51,396 nucleotides of DNA from Dyella silvatica. GTDB lineage: Bacteria; Pseudomonadota; Gammaproteobacteria; Xanthomonadales; Rhodanobacteraceae. Positions 9,293 through 17,865 of the stretch are shown here, piece after piece. The DNA lies in assembly GCF_026283955.1 (NCBI RefSeq), contig NZ_JAPDPE010000020.1, positions 1 to 51,396 on the forward strand. Reading direction: 5' to 3'. The notes below the pieces were generated by a model. That model had not been told where the DNA came from. It saw only the letters and a list, made by a program, of their open reading frames with translations, and ran no database searches. Made by a program: the position numbers and the translations under genes. The first letter of the stretch is position 1; each line of letters begins with the position of its first letter.

Positions 9293-9898
9293 ATGACCCG
9301 CACTGTTTCGATCAAGCGGCGCGAGCTGCTGATCCATGCGCTAAGCGGCGCGGCGGCCTTAAGCCTGCTGCCTATCGCAGGCGCGACCGACGCCGCCGGT
9401 TCCAGCCTCCTCGCCGGTACCGACATCGTGCTCCCGACCGGTGACATTCATGATTTCGACTTCTTTGTTGGTCACTGGAATTTCGTCAACCGGCGCCTGA
9501 AGAAACGCTGGGTCGGCAGCAACGACTGGGACACCTTTCCGGCATCGCTGCGCTGCGAAAGCCGCCTCGGCGGGGTGGTCAATATTGACGACGGGGTGTT
9601 TCCGAGCAAAGGCTGGTCCGGCATGACGGTGCGGGTGTTCAACCTGAAAAAGCGCCAATGGTCGCTGTACTGGATCAACAGCTCGACCGGCGAGCTTTTC
9701 CCTCCGGTCGTGGGCGGCTTTACCGGCGATCACGGTGAATTCTACGGCGACGATAGCGACGATGGCAGGCCGATCAAGGTGCGCTTCCGCTGGACCCGCC
9801 TGGGGCCTGACCGGGCACACTGGGAGCAAGCTTTTTCGTTGGACGGCAAGCAGTGGGAGACCAACTGGACCATGGAGCACACCCGCGCAAAGGGTTAG
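9293..9898 (+). CDS. Tat-exported protein of unknown function
   Basis: A 201-residue protein with a twin-arginine signal: IKRRELLIHALSGAAALSLL with cleavage after about residue 30. The mature domain starts around DIHDFDFFVGHWNFVNRR and is rich in tryptophan and aromatic residues, with a beta-rich look (WSLYWINSS, HWEQAFSLDG). Proteins of this shape are lipocalin-like secreted domains, but that is only a guess. The frame is open upstream to 9200, but the signal motif supports the ATG at 9293. The next gene starts 10 bases after its stop, so the two probably form an operon. Confidence 0.7.
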   Translation: MTRTVSIKRRELLIHALSGAAALSLLPIAGATDAAGSSLLAGTDIVLPTGDIHDFDFFVGHWNFVNRRLKKRWVGSNDWDTFPASLRCESRLGGVVNIDDGVFPSKGWSGMTVRVFNLKKRQWSLYWINSSTGELFPPVVGGFTGDHGEFYGDDSDDGRPIKVRFRWTRLGPDRAHWEQAFSLDGKQWETNWTMEHTRAKG

Positions 9899-9907
9899 TC
9901 TTTATGG

Positions 9908-11413
9908 ATGGTCAAACATGCCGGCTCGATATTCTCCGTTGACGTGGCCGGTCTTGAGACAGCGCCCGGCCAGCCCGCCTATGCGCGGATCGGCGAGCGC
10001 ATCCGCGTCGCCATCGTCAGCGGCGCATTGGCCCCCAACGTGCGGCTGCCATCGAGCCGAACCTTGGCGCAAGATCTTGGCGTCGCCAGAAACACCGTCG
10101 ATTGGGCACTCGGGCAACTGGTTGCCGACGGCTACATCGTCCGTCGCCGCGGTGCCGGCAGCTTTGTCGCCGCCTGCATTCCCGAACGCGATGCCCAACC
10201 GCCGGCGCCCAAACGCGCCGTGATCCCGAGCCAAGCCGAACCGGCACGGCGCTTGTCGCAACGTGCGCAGGCATTGCAAAGCTATCCAGGCCATTACCAG
10301 CCCGCCTCGGCCAAGGCCTTTACGCCATCGCTGCCGCCCGGCGAATTATTTCCGCGCAAGGTCTGGAATCGCCTGTTGATTCGCGAAGCCAGCCGGCCCG
10401 GCAACGACTACTGGGCATACGGCGCCAGCAACGGCCTGCCCGCCTTGCGCGAAGCGATCGCGGCGCACGCGTCCGCGATGCGGGCGACTTGCTGCTCGCC
10501 CGATCAAGTCATCGTCATCACCAGCACTCAGCAAGCCGTCGAGCTCGCCGGCAAGGTGCTTGCCGATCCAGGAGATCGCGCCTGGGTCGAAATGCCAGGC
10601 TATCAACCGGTACAACACTGTTTGCGCGCAGCGGGGCTGCAGGTCGTGCAAGTACCGGTCGATGCGCAAGGCCTCGACGTCGAGGCCGGCCGGCAACTCG
10701 AACCGCATGCACGCCTCGCCTACGTCACCCCGGCGCACCAGTACCCGCTGGGTTGCGAGATGTCGCTTGAGCGCAGAAAGGCTTTGCTCAGCTGGGCACA
10801 ACAGCACGATGCCTACATCATCGAAGACGATTACGACGGCGACTATCGCTATGAAGGCCGCCCCATCGCCTCACTGCAGGGCATCGACGAGCACGGTCGG
10901 GTCATCTACGTCGGCAGCTTCAACAAGATTCTTTTTCCCGGCTTGCGGATTGCCTACGTCATCGTGCCCGAGCCGCTCGTCGGCGCCTTCGTCAATGCAA
11001 AACATGCAGCGGACGGCCACACTGCCCTGCTCGCCCAAGGCGTGCTCGCGGCCTTCATCAGCGAAGGACACCTGGCACGCCATCTACGCAAGACCCGCGC
11101 GGTCTACGATGAGCGGCGACTAGCCTTTCTGGAAGAGGCAAACGTATTGGCCGATGTATTGGATTTCGGCCCCGCAACCGCCGGCATGCACGTCACCGGC
11201 CTATTCAAGCCCGGCCACACAGGCCATCTGGACGACCGGGCGATTGCCGTCGAAGGCGCCCGCCTCGGCATCGAAGTTCATCCGCTTTCCAAATACGGTG
11301 CTACCGATCGAGGCGGCCTTGTCTTTGGATTCGCCGGCACGTCGCGCGCCGCCACACGCACCGGTCTTCAAACGGTGCGACAGGTGATTGCCTCGTTTCT
11401 TCACTCGGCTTGA
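9908..11413 (+). CDS. MocR/PdxR-family transcriptional regulator
   Basis: A 501-residue two-domain regulator. The N-terminal GntR winged helix-turn-helix is at about residues 20-90 (AYARIGERIRVAIVSGAL, LPSSRTLAQDLGVARNTVDWAL). It is joined by a linker to an aminotransferase fold-I domain at 125-495. The PLP-binding lysine is K340 in YVGSFNKILFPGLRIAY, and EDDYDGDYRYEG is the typical MocR aspartate motif. Such proteins use PLP or its adducts as signal and commonly control vitamin B6 or amino-acid genes. The start lies 9 bases after the upstream gene. Its target is not evident from the neighbours. Confidence 0.92.
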   Translation: MVKHAGSIFSVDVAGLETAPGQPAYARIGERIRVAIVSGALAPNVRLPSSRTLAQDLGVARNTVDWALGQLVADGYIVRRRGAGSFVAACIPERDAQPPAPKRAVIPSQAEPARRLSQRAQALQSYPGHYQPASAKAFTPSLPPGELFPRKVWNRLLIREASRPGNDYWAYGASNGLPALREAIAAHASAMRATCCSPDQVIVITSTQQAVELAGKVLADPGDRAWVEMPGYQPVQHCLRAAGLQVVQVPVDAQGLDVEAGRQLEPHARLAYVTPAHQYPLGCEMSLERRKALLSWAQQHDAYIIEDDYDGDYRYEGRPIASLQGIDEHGRVIYVGSFNKILFPGLRIAYVIVPEPLVGAFVNAKHAADGHTALLAQGVLAAFISEGHLARHLRKTRAVYDERRLAFLEEANVLADVLDFGPATAGMHVTGLFKPGHTGHLDDRAIAVEGARLGIEVHPLSKYGATDRGGLVFGFAGTSRAATRTGLQTVRQVIASFLHSA

Positions 11414-11510
11414 TCAGCTGCGCCTTCGGAACCTAGCCTGCTCGCCACATCGAGCAAGGTCATCAGGATGCAGCCATCCGTGGCTCGGCATGCACTGACC
11501 AGAGGTGGCT

Positions 11511-12395
11511 TTAAGGCGTAGCCCTGGCAGCACGACCCACGGCAAACCAGGAAACACCGCGATACGAATCGGCGACAACCCACGCGCCACCCGCAATCGC
11601 CAGGGAAATCACGAACGCCGTCAACGAGGTTCGGTCCACCGGCATCTTCATCAGTGCCGGCCCCCAGACCAGTAAGGTGATGACAGCAAGCATCGCCGCC
11701 TCCAGCGTCGCCGCCAGCCGGGGAAAGATCGCCAACAGCACGGCGATGCTGGCCACGATACTGCCCGCGCCGGTCAGGTAGACCCAACCAAGTCCATAAG
11801 GCAGCCAGCCGGGCACCATCGCGACGGTCTGTTCGCTATAGAAAAAATGCGCCAGCCCGATCATCGGCAAGGACAACGCGAACAGTAGCCTGGCACTGCG
11901 CACACCGTTCTTGCCGGTGAAAAACTTCGCACCGTGACTATCGCCGGCAAGCGCGGCAAATATCACCCATGCCCCCGCCAGGATAACCGCGATCTCGCCG
12001 AAACCCAGCCAGGTCGCCTCCATCTTCGGCACCGCCACCACTGCCGGAACCTTCAACAGCACCACCCAAAGCAGCAGATAAATAAAAAGCACATAGGCAG
12101 AAAGCCTGGCCGTGGATTTGATCAACAGACCCAGACCGGTAGCAAGCTCGATAGCGGCGCAGGCGTAAGCAAAAAATTGCTGTCCGGGCAAATGCTCAAT
12201 GGGAATACGCTGCCAGACCAAGGCGAAATCGCCATAGATAAAACCGATGATGCCGAGACTCATCATCACCAGCGCAAACATCACATACGACCATGGCCTC
12301 TCCGTTGCGCTTGATAACGCGGCAAAGGAGGAGTTACCGGCGAGAAGCTGGGACGACACTAACGGCGAAGGGTCGGGCGGGGTCGATCGTTGCAT
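11511..12395 (-). CDS. Membrane protein with two DoxX-like halves
   Basis: A 294-residue integral membrane protein with about eight helices. Residues 35-150 and 170-290 look like two copies of the four-helix DoxX-type fold. LGIIGFIYGDFALVWQRIP in the first half corresponds to IGLAHFFYSEQTVAMVPGWL in the second. I chose the ATG at 12395 because AAGGGAGACAAGGT immediately precedes it; the frame extends to 12548 but is preceded by poor sequence. DoxX proteins are linked to redox or quinone handling. The role of this tandem form is unknown. Confidence 0.75.
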   Translation of the reverse strand: MQRSTPPDPSPLVSSQLLAGNSSFAALSSATERPWSYVMFALVMMSLGIIGFIYGDFALVWQRIPIEHLPGQQFFAYACAAIELATGLGLLIKSTARLSAYVLFIYLLLWVVLLKVPAVVAVPKMEATWLGFGEIAVILAGAWVIFAALAGDSHGAKFFTGKNGVRSARLLFALSLPMIGLAHFFYSEQTVAMVPGWLPYGLGWVYLTGAGSIVASIAVLLAIFPRLAATLEAAMLAVITLLVWGPALMKMPVDRTSLTAFVISLAIAGGAWVVADSYRGVSWFAVGRAARATP

Positions 12396-12654
12396 ACCTT
12401 GTCTCCCTTGTTGCGCCATGGCGCATGACAGCGGTGCTGAAAGGTGGCTGAGAATCCCATCTGTTCGGGGGCTCGATGGCACGAAACCAGAACCAGGCAC
12501 GACTTCACGCGGCAACACGGCCAGCGTGCCGGACTCCCATCCACGCACACTCGCTTTCAGCCATAAGCAGATATCCCCGGCGCTATGCTACTTCGAGTCA
12601 GCAAACCAGGTAAGTCACCCAACCGGTGCATCTATAAGCCCGCTCTTGACGATG

Positions 12655-12681
12655 GGGCCGTCTTCTCAACGAAGACGGCCC
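12655..12681 (-). terminator. Perfect 11-bp hairpin after the alpha/beta hydrolase gene
   Basis: GGGCCGTCTTC and GAAGACGGCCC pair perfectly around a 5-base loop. It lies 33 bases beyond the stop of the minus-strand hydrolase gene. No T-run follows on either strand, so it may be a processing or stability stem rather than a classical intrinsic terminator. Confidence 0.55.
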
Positions 12682-12713
12682 TGGCCTATTCACTGCCCAG
12701 ACCGCAGTCGCAC

Positions 12714-13682
12714 TCACTGCTCACTATGCTGCCGGATAAAATCCGCGATAGCCGGCGCCAGTTCGGGCGCCAACGGAAGTGACGGATTGCTATAGCTCGC
12801 CATGTTGGCCTGAACACCTTCCGTGGGCATTTTCCAGACGTGATTCATACCCTGGATCGTCTTGAGCACGATGCCGGGGCGCGCCGCAGCAAGCATCGTG
12901 GCGTCGGCCACGCTTACCTGTATATCACTGCTGCCTTGAATCACCATGACTGGCCCTGAAAAACCTTTGAGCTCTTGCACCGGATCAAACGAGAAGACAT
13001 TAATCAGATAGTTCTGCAAGTCGGGATGGAACAGCTGCTGCAGTGGCGCGGGAAATGCCGCCACGTCGATGCGATGACCGCCACGCAGCGACTCAAGAGC
13101 CGAAAGCGCTTGTGCAAGCACCGGCGCATTGGCAGGGTTGGCCTGTAACTGGCTCTTGATGACATCGGCCAGATTTCGCCCGGCCCCCGAGGCGAGGATA
13201 AGACCGCACATGCCATCGGGCTTTTTCGCCGCCACTTCGGCGACAAGCGCACCCTCGCTATGGCCAAGCACCCACACACAATCGTTTCCCGTCGTGCTGC
13301 GTATCCGTTTGACCCAGGCGCGCACATCTTCCGCATAGCCATCGATGCTTGCGTCATTAGGGTTCCATCCTTGGATGGCGCTACCGAACATACCGCGTTT
13401 GTCGATTCTTACCGATGAAATGCCATGACCGGCCAGGGCAGCGGCCAACATGCGATACGGCGCCGCACTCACGCCAAGCCGGTTGTTGCCATCCCGGTCG
13501 GTTGGGCCCGACCCTGGAACGATCAGCACGACAGGCGAGCGCCCTGGATGCCCATCCGGGGTTTGCAGCGTTCCGCTGAGCGTGCCCGATGCGATGTGTG
13601 TGGTTATCGCCTGCTCGGCGCCTATCGCTGATTGCGTCATCAGTACTGCAGCCAGCGCGATACATAATTTAACGTTTGCCAT
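12714..13682 (-). CDS. Secreted alpha/beta hydrolase
   Basis: A 322-residue protein with a signal peptide cleaved after about residue 22 (SAIGA). The fold is an alpha/beta hydrolase of the dienelactone-hydrolase-like kind. The oxyanion-hole turn is VPGSGPTDRDGNN, the nucleophile S142 is in GHSEG, the acid is probably D253 in GSSDIQVS, and the histidine is H281 in GMNHVWK. It is probably a periplasmic esterase or peptidase-like hydrolase. The substrate is unknown. A strong hairpin follows the gene. Confidence 0.85.
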   Translation of the reverse strand: MANVKLCIALAAVLMTQSAIGAEQAITTHIASGTLSGTLQTPDGHPGRSPVVLIVPGSGPTDRDGNNRLGVSAAPYRMLAAALAGHGISSVRIDKRGMFGSAIQGWNPNDASIDGYAEDVRAWVKRIRSTTGNDCVWVLGHSEGALVAEVAAKKPDGMCGLILASGAGRNLADVIKSQLQANPANAPVLAQALSALESLRGGHRIDVAAFPAPLQQLFHPDLQNYLINVFSFDPVQELKGFSGPVMVIQGSSDIQVSVADATMLAAARPGIVLKTIQGMNHVWKMPTEGVQANMASYSNPSLPLAPELAPAIADFIRQHSEQ

Positions 13683-13822
13683 AAATTTCTCCCGACGTTT
13701 CGCTACACCTTGTCATCGGCCCCTGCCCAGCAAAGGCATGGGCCACGGTACGGCTGTCTCAAATGTCCGCACGAGTTTCATATCCGTGATATGCGACGCG
13801 AAAGAAAACGTCGAAGCGCTGT

Positions 13823-13969
13823 TCATTTGAAAAACCGCTTCAAGATCACTTCGATCAAAATGATGCTCACCAACAGAGCAGCGCCAAGGCAGGAAAGCTG
13901 CTGTAAAGCATGCTGCTCTGCCGTGATGTACGAGTCATTGCCATGGCTGTTGAGCAGGAAAATAGGCAT
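13823..13969 (-). CDS. Possible 48-residue single-span membrane protein
   Basis: An open frame starting at ATG 13969, preceded by AGGGA at a good distance. It encodes MPIFLLNSHGNDSYITAE, a short linker, then a hydrophobic segment LGAALLVSIILIEVIL and a basic tail KRFFK. That topology fits a small inner-membrane protein. The frame is open to 14044 with weaker starts. There is no family match I can name, so it could be spurious. Confidence 0.33.
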   Translation of the reverse strand: MPIFLLNSHGNDSYITAEQHALQQLSCLGAALLVSIILIEVILKRFFK

Positions 13970-14191
13970 CGCGTCCCTGGCAGTGGCACCTTCCATAACA
14001 CGTTGGTCAAAGCGCGCATGGTGACAAAATGCCACTCCCAGCATCGCGCCAGCCAGGGGCGAATTCGATAATTCGAAGTAAAAGCTTCACCCTACGCAAA
14101 CCTCGCGTTATTGATGACCAGGATCGCCACAGGCCGGCACAGGCATCGCAGTTATTGCAGTGGCGTTTGCGCGGATGCGTTTCGAGCTAGT

Positions 14192-14386
14192 TCACGACTC
14201 ACCGTCATCGTCGGCGACGGGTTTGGATTTGGCAGGTTTAAGCCGGCCATTCTTGTGCAGCGCCTGACGCAATACGTATTCGATCTGTGCGTTGACACTG
14301 CGCAGCTCGTCATCGGACCAGCGCTGCATCGCCTCCAGCACGCTGGCGCTGATCCGTAACGGGTAGGCTTTTTTATCGTTCGACAT
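14192..14386 (-). CDS. Arc-like ribbon-helix-helix protein
   Basis: A 64-residue protein. KKAYPLRISASVLEAMQRWS is the beta-strand and first helix, and DDELRSVNAQIEYVLRQAL the second helix, of a ribbon-helix-helix DNA-binding fold, followed by a basic then acidic tail. Its start lies 7 bases beyond the stop of the SPFH gene, so the two share a transcript. The Arc-type fold and the perfect inverted repeat in the operon promoter make it a candidate autoregulator. The role is inference; the fold assignment is fairly secure. Confidence 0.78.
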   Translation of the reverse strand: MSNDKKAYPLRISASVLEAMQRWSDDELRSVNAQIEYVLRQALHKNGRLKPAKSKPVADDDGES

Positions 14387-14393
14387 GTCGCCT

Positions 14394-15263
14394 TCAGTTG
14401 TGCAGCGTGCCGGTGTTTATGATCGGCTGCGTCGCGCGTTCGCCGCACAACACGACCAGCAAATTGCTGACCATCGCGGCCTTGCGCTCTTCATCCAGAT
14501 CAACCACGCCCTGACTGCGCAGCTTGTCCAAGGCCATGGCAACGATGCCTACGGCGCCTTCGACGATACGCTGACGCGCAGCGATAATGGCGCCGGCCTG
14601 CTGCCGCTGCAGCATGGCCTGGGCGATCTCTTGCGCATAGGCAAGATGGCTGATTCGCGCCTCGATCACCTGCACACCGGCCTTGCCGAGTCGGGTCTGA
14701 ATTTCTTCGCAGAGGTGGTTGTTGATCTCTTCGCCATGGCTGCGCAGCGACGGCTTGCTGTTGTCATGCGAGTCATAAGGGTAGCTCTGCGCCATTTGCC
14801 GCAGCGCCGACTCGCTTTGAATATTGACAAAGTTTTCGTAGTTGTCGACGCAGAACGTCGCTTCGGCGGTATCGATAACCTGCCACACCACCACCGCGGC
14901 GATCTCGATCGGATTACCGTCGCTATCGTTGACCTTCAGCTTATTGCTTTCGAAATTGCGCACACGCAGGGAAATGCCCTGCTTGGTGCAAAACGGGTTG
15001 GTCCAGCGCAACCCCTCAATCCGTACCGTACCGACGTACTTGCCGAAGAGCTGCAATACCAGCCCCTTGTTCGGAGCGACCTGAAACAGGCCCTTGAGCA
15101 ACAGCACGGTCAATGCGTGGACAAACACACCCACCACGGCCAACCAGCTCTCTGAACTATCTGCGCCGCCAACGACATACAAACCCACACCGCCCAGCGC
15201 CAGTACAAGGCATAGACCGATGACAGGAATACCGGCAATGGAAAAACCGTTTCGCTCGTTCAT
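14394..15263 (-). CDS. SPFH (band 7, stomatin-like) membrane protein
   Basis: A 289-residue protein with two hydrophobic helices near the N-terminus (IAGIPVIGLCLVLALGG and LAVVGVFVHALTVLLL). A prohibitin/stomatin SPFH domain covers about residues 70-240, with NPFCTKQGISLRVRNFE and VVWQVIDTAEATFCVDNYE. The C-terminal helical part includes AYAQEIAQAMLQRQQAGAII, typical of the class. Such proteins oligomerise in membrane microdomains. The ribosome binding site AGGGAGG precedes the ATG. It is co-transcribed with the ribbon-helix-helix gene. Confidence 0.87.
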   Translation of the reverse strand: MNERNGFSIAGIPVIGLCLVLALGGVGLYVVGGADSSESWLAVVGVFVHALTVLLLKGLFQVAPNKGLVLQLFGKYVGTVRIEGLRWTNPFCTKQGISLRVRNFESNKLKVNDSDGNPIEIAAVVVWQVIDTAEATFCVDNYENFVNIQSESALRQMAQSYPYDSHDNSKPSLRSHGEEINNHLCEEIQTRLGKAGVQVIEARISHLAYAQEIAQAMLQRQQAGAIIAARQRIVEGAVGIVAMALDKLRSQGVVDLDEERKAAMVSNLLVVLCGERATQPIINTGTLHN

Positions 15264-15284
15264 GACTAACCCTCCCTCAGATGG

Positions 15285-15317
15285 GAAAATTAGATATCAA
15301 AGTGATATCTAAATGCA
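15285..15317 (-). promoter_or_regulatory. SPFH operon promoter with an embedded perfect inverted repeat
   Basis: Arms TTAGATATCA (15290-15299) and TGATATCTAA (15303-15312) are exact reverse complements with a 3-base spacer. On the minus strand TTGCAT is a -35-like box just upstream, and TCTAAT is a 5/6 match to the -10 box 18 bases later. The dyad therefore fills the spacer, the classic position for a repressor operator. The SPFH start is 27 bases further on. Confidence 0.7.
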
Positions 15318-15863
15318 AGTGCCGATCGAGAGGATTTCGGCAACCGCAAAAACTTGCCGGCCGGCGGAAACCATGATCAACGCGCCGCCCGCGCCCTCGG
15401 GCAGCGTCAGTCATCCAGCGGATGTAGCGCACTACTGGTCCTGTTCTCGCCACCAAGGCACATGCCCATACAGGTCTTCCTGATGAAGGTATGCCATCCC
15501 CATCCACCGGTTGCGCACCGAGGGCATGCAAGCATGGCGATGCGACAACCTCTGTGCGCACCCGTCGCAAACCTCCGTTCGCCGCATAGCTATTCGTCGA
15601 TAGGTGATCGCGAGCAGACTTTCGCTTGCAGGCGCTTGCACAACACATGCCGTGCGATTAACCTGCGCCTCCTTTCCCTTCACCTGCGCGAGGTCTCGAG
15701 AGCTATGAATGTTCAAATCCTGATCCTCGCCGGGTCGACGCTGCCGCTGTAATCATCGGCCGACCAACTTCAAGGTTGGTCCACCCATTGCGTTGAACCC
15801 TGGCATTCCGTTCGACTCCCTCGCGGGACGTCGATGCGTTTCATTGCGCCTCAAGGGTTCTCC
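15313..15863. other. Gene-free stretch with one stem-loop
   Basis: About 550 bases between the SPFH promoter and rsgA. Open frames on both strands look like composition artefacts. A stem with arms GACCAAC and GTTGGTC around a 6-base loop lies at 15762-15781, without a T-run. A short frame at 15705-15752 begins MNVQILILAGST and then stops; it could be a gene remnant, but it is too short to judge. Confidence 0.4.
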
Positions 15864-16914
15864 ATGCCAACTCCGTTTTTCTCCCTGCACCAGCTCGGCT
15901 GGCGGCCAGGCTACGCTCAACAACTAACCATCGAGGATTTCGAAGCCGGCTACCCGGCTCGGGTCGCCGGGGTGCACCGACATGGATTGACCGTGCTGTC
16001 TTCGCGCGGCACCGCCCTGGTGACACTGCCCTCGCATCGAGCCGCATCGTCGGAAACCGCCATCACCGTCGGCGATTGGGTACTGATCGAGCAACACGCA
16101 GATCGCGTGCTGCGCCTGATCGAGCGGCAGTCATTAATGGTCCGAGTGGCCGCCGGCGGCGAGCACCGCCTGCAATCGATCGCCGCCAATCTCGACAGCT
16201 TGTTTATCGTCACGTCGTGCAATGACGACTTCAATCCATCGCGCCTGGAACGTTATCTCGCGCTGGCCTTCGAGGCCGCCGTGACGCCGGTCATCGTGCT
16301 CAGTAAAGCCGACACCAGCGACGACGCTATGGCATACGTCACCGAGGCTCGGCAGATCGCTCCCGGCGTCGCCATCTTGCTGGTCAATGCCACGGATGCA
16401 ACCTCCGTGACGCAACTGCATCCCTGGTTGCAAAGCGGGCAAACCGTGGCCTTGGTCGGCTCCTCCGGGGTAGGCAAGTCGACGCTGACTAACCGGCTTG
16501 TCGGCAACACGCTGCAGCTGACCGCGGCGATCCGCGAAGACGACGCCAAAGGCCGGCACACCACCACTGCTCGTGAAATGTATGCACTTGCCTCGGGGGC
16601 ATGGCTCATCGATACACCCGGCATGCATTGGCGCGGCCCATGCCGGGGTAAGCGCGGTCTTTGACGATATTGAAACCCTGGCGGCGCAATGCCGCTTCAG
16701 CGATTGCCATCACCAGCATGACGAAGGCTGTGCCATCACCAGTGCGGTAGCCGACGGTCGGCTGGACTCTCGCCGTTTCGCCAGTTACCTCAAGCTGCAA
16801 CGCGAGGCCGCCCAGGCAGCGCTCAGCGCAAGGGAACGCCATGAGCGAAATCGCCAGTTCGGCGCGATGTCCCGCCATGCCATGCGAGCCAAGCGCGATA
16901 GACAAGGACGTTGA
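15864..16914 (+). pseudogene. rsgA: Frameshifted RsgA-type ribosome-assembly GTPase
   Basis: RsgA is a circularly permuted GTPase that matures the 30S ribosomal subunit. The first frame carries the OB domain, G4 LSKAD (146-150), G1 GSSGVGKST (199-207) and G3 DTPG (250-253), then runs out of frame after DTPGM. The missing end is in another frame: HAGVSAVFDDIETLAAQCRF with the zinc motif CRFSDCHHQHDEGC and a basic tail. From DTPGM to VFDDI there are about 11 bases fewer than expected, so a small deletion near 16626-16640 explains the break. It is probably a decayed paralogue, with a functional copy elsewhere in the genome. Confidence 0.85.
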
Positions 16915-16935
16915 TACGCGCCGACGTAACAGGCT

Positions 16936-16965
16936 GGTGTGGGGTTCTGCCAAGAGCCCCGCACC
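16936..16965 (+). terminator. Stem-loop after rsgA
   Basis: GGTGTGGGG and CCCCGCACC pair with one G-U wobble around a 12-base loop, about 20 bases past the rsgA stop. No T-run follows, so it is only terminator-like. Confidence 0.35.
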
Positions 16966-17468
16966 GACCTTATGCTGAGCGGCGGCGACGAGGCTATCCA
17001 CTTGCGTGCGGTGCCTCACCCACCAGAAGTCACGAATAAAAGCTCCGCCGGTTATGGCGTAATAACGACCATCCCGATAAACAATTAACCCACTAGAGCC
17101 CGCATGATCATCCTTGGATGATCTCAACCAAGCGACGGTGGATTGATCCACAGATAACCGTGGCAAGGTGCGCCCGTTTTCAGTGACCCGCCTATCGCCC
17201 GTGCCTCCAATACCGCACAGGCATTATGCACAGCGCCAAGATAAACCCACGCTACCTCATGGAAACAAACCATCACGGGCATACCGAGCAGCGGAAAATA
17301 ATAATGCCCTGGCAGGAAATGGCGCGGCATGAGTAGAACAAGCGTATGGCCGACAGGCCGTAAATCCCCTGCCCCTGGCTCTCGACCAAAGCGGCACGAC
17401 GGCATACTGTCAAAAAAATCCTCGGCGCGGCCTGCTAAAACATGGCAGGAATACGCTGCCAACATCAT
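16966..17468 (-). pseudogene. Possible decayed gene, unrecognised
   Basis: Two minus-strand frames here overlap end to beginning. The upstream one (stop at 17124, start at 17468) contains RHFLPGHYYFPLLGMPVMVC. The downstream one contains DDHAGSSGLIVYRDGRYYAI and GGAFIRDFWWVRHRTQVD. Both have plausible protein composition, and neither has a domain I can name. They could be one gene broken by a frameshift near 17150-17230, or chance frames in a 950-base stretch without an intact gene. An AT-rich promoter-like zone lies directly upstream. Confidence 0.25.
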
Positions 17469-17518
17469 TTTCCAATAATCACCTAAATCGCACCATGCAT
17501 AAAATACAAGAACTTTCG

Positions 17519-17595
17519 AACGATTAATTTCAATCGTTATGACATGGCAAGTAAAACCTATCGTTTATTGACACATTCTAGACATCTTTTATGCG
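17519..17595 (+). promoter_or_regulatory. AT-rich promoter region upstream of the tyrosinase operon
   Basis: The stretch 17460-17620 is clearly more AT-rich than its surroundings. It contains an inverted repeat, AACGATT (17519-17525) and AATCGTT (17532-17538) with a 6-base spacer. A perfect TTGACA at 17568-17573 is followed 16 bases later by TATGCG, a poor -10 box. The tyrosinase start is at 17866, so the leader would be about 260 bases. The link to the tyrosinase is inference; the region could also serve the minus strand. Confidence 0.4.
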
Positions 17596-17865
17596 TCACT
17601 TCTGCTGCCTTTTAAGCATAAGATAAGTCCCGATGGCTTGGGACAAGGCCGGGCCAAACATAGTCGTCAAAGGGGATTAACCGCCACATTTTTGATGAGC
17701 TCCTGATCCGTCAGGGCATGGGGCTTGGCTGCCCGATGCCAGCCGTCGGCACCCAGTCCGCCCCGGCGATCTCGAATGTCAAAAATGTTGCGGGGCCGTC
17801 GCCATCAGCAACACCTGACCCTATGCCGGGCCAGGCCTACAAGCGAATACATCAGGGGGCACAGC

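Noticed and set aside
14192-14386. Antitoxin of a toxin-antitoxin pair
   Set aside because: The co-transcribed partner is an SPFH membrane protein, with no toxin-like gene next to it.
15705-15740. tRNA T-arm-like GTTCAAATCC
   Set aside because: The flanking bases do not pair and no acceptor or anticodon arm can be drawn.
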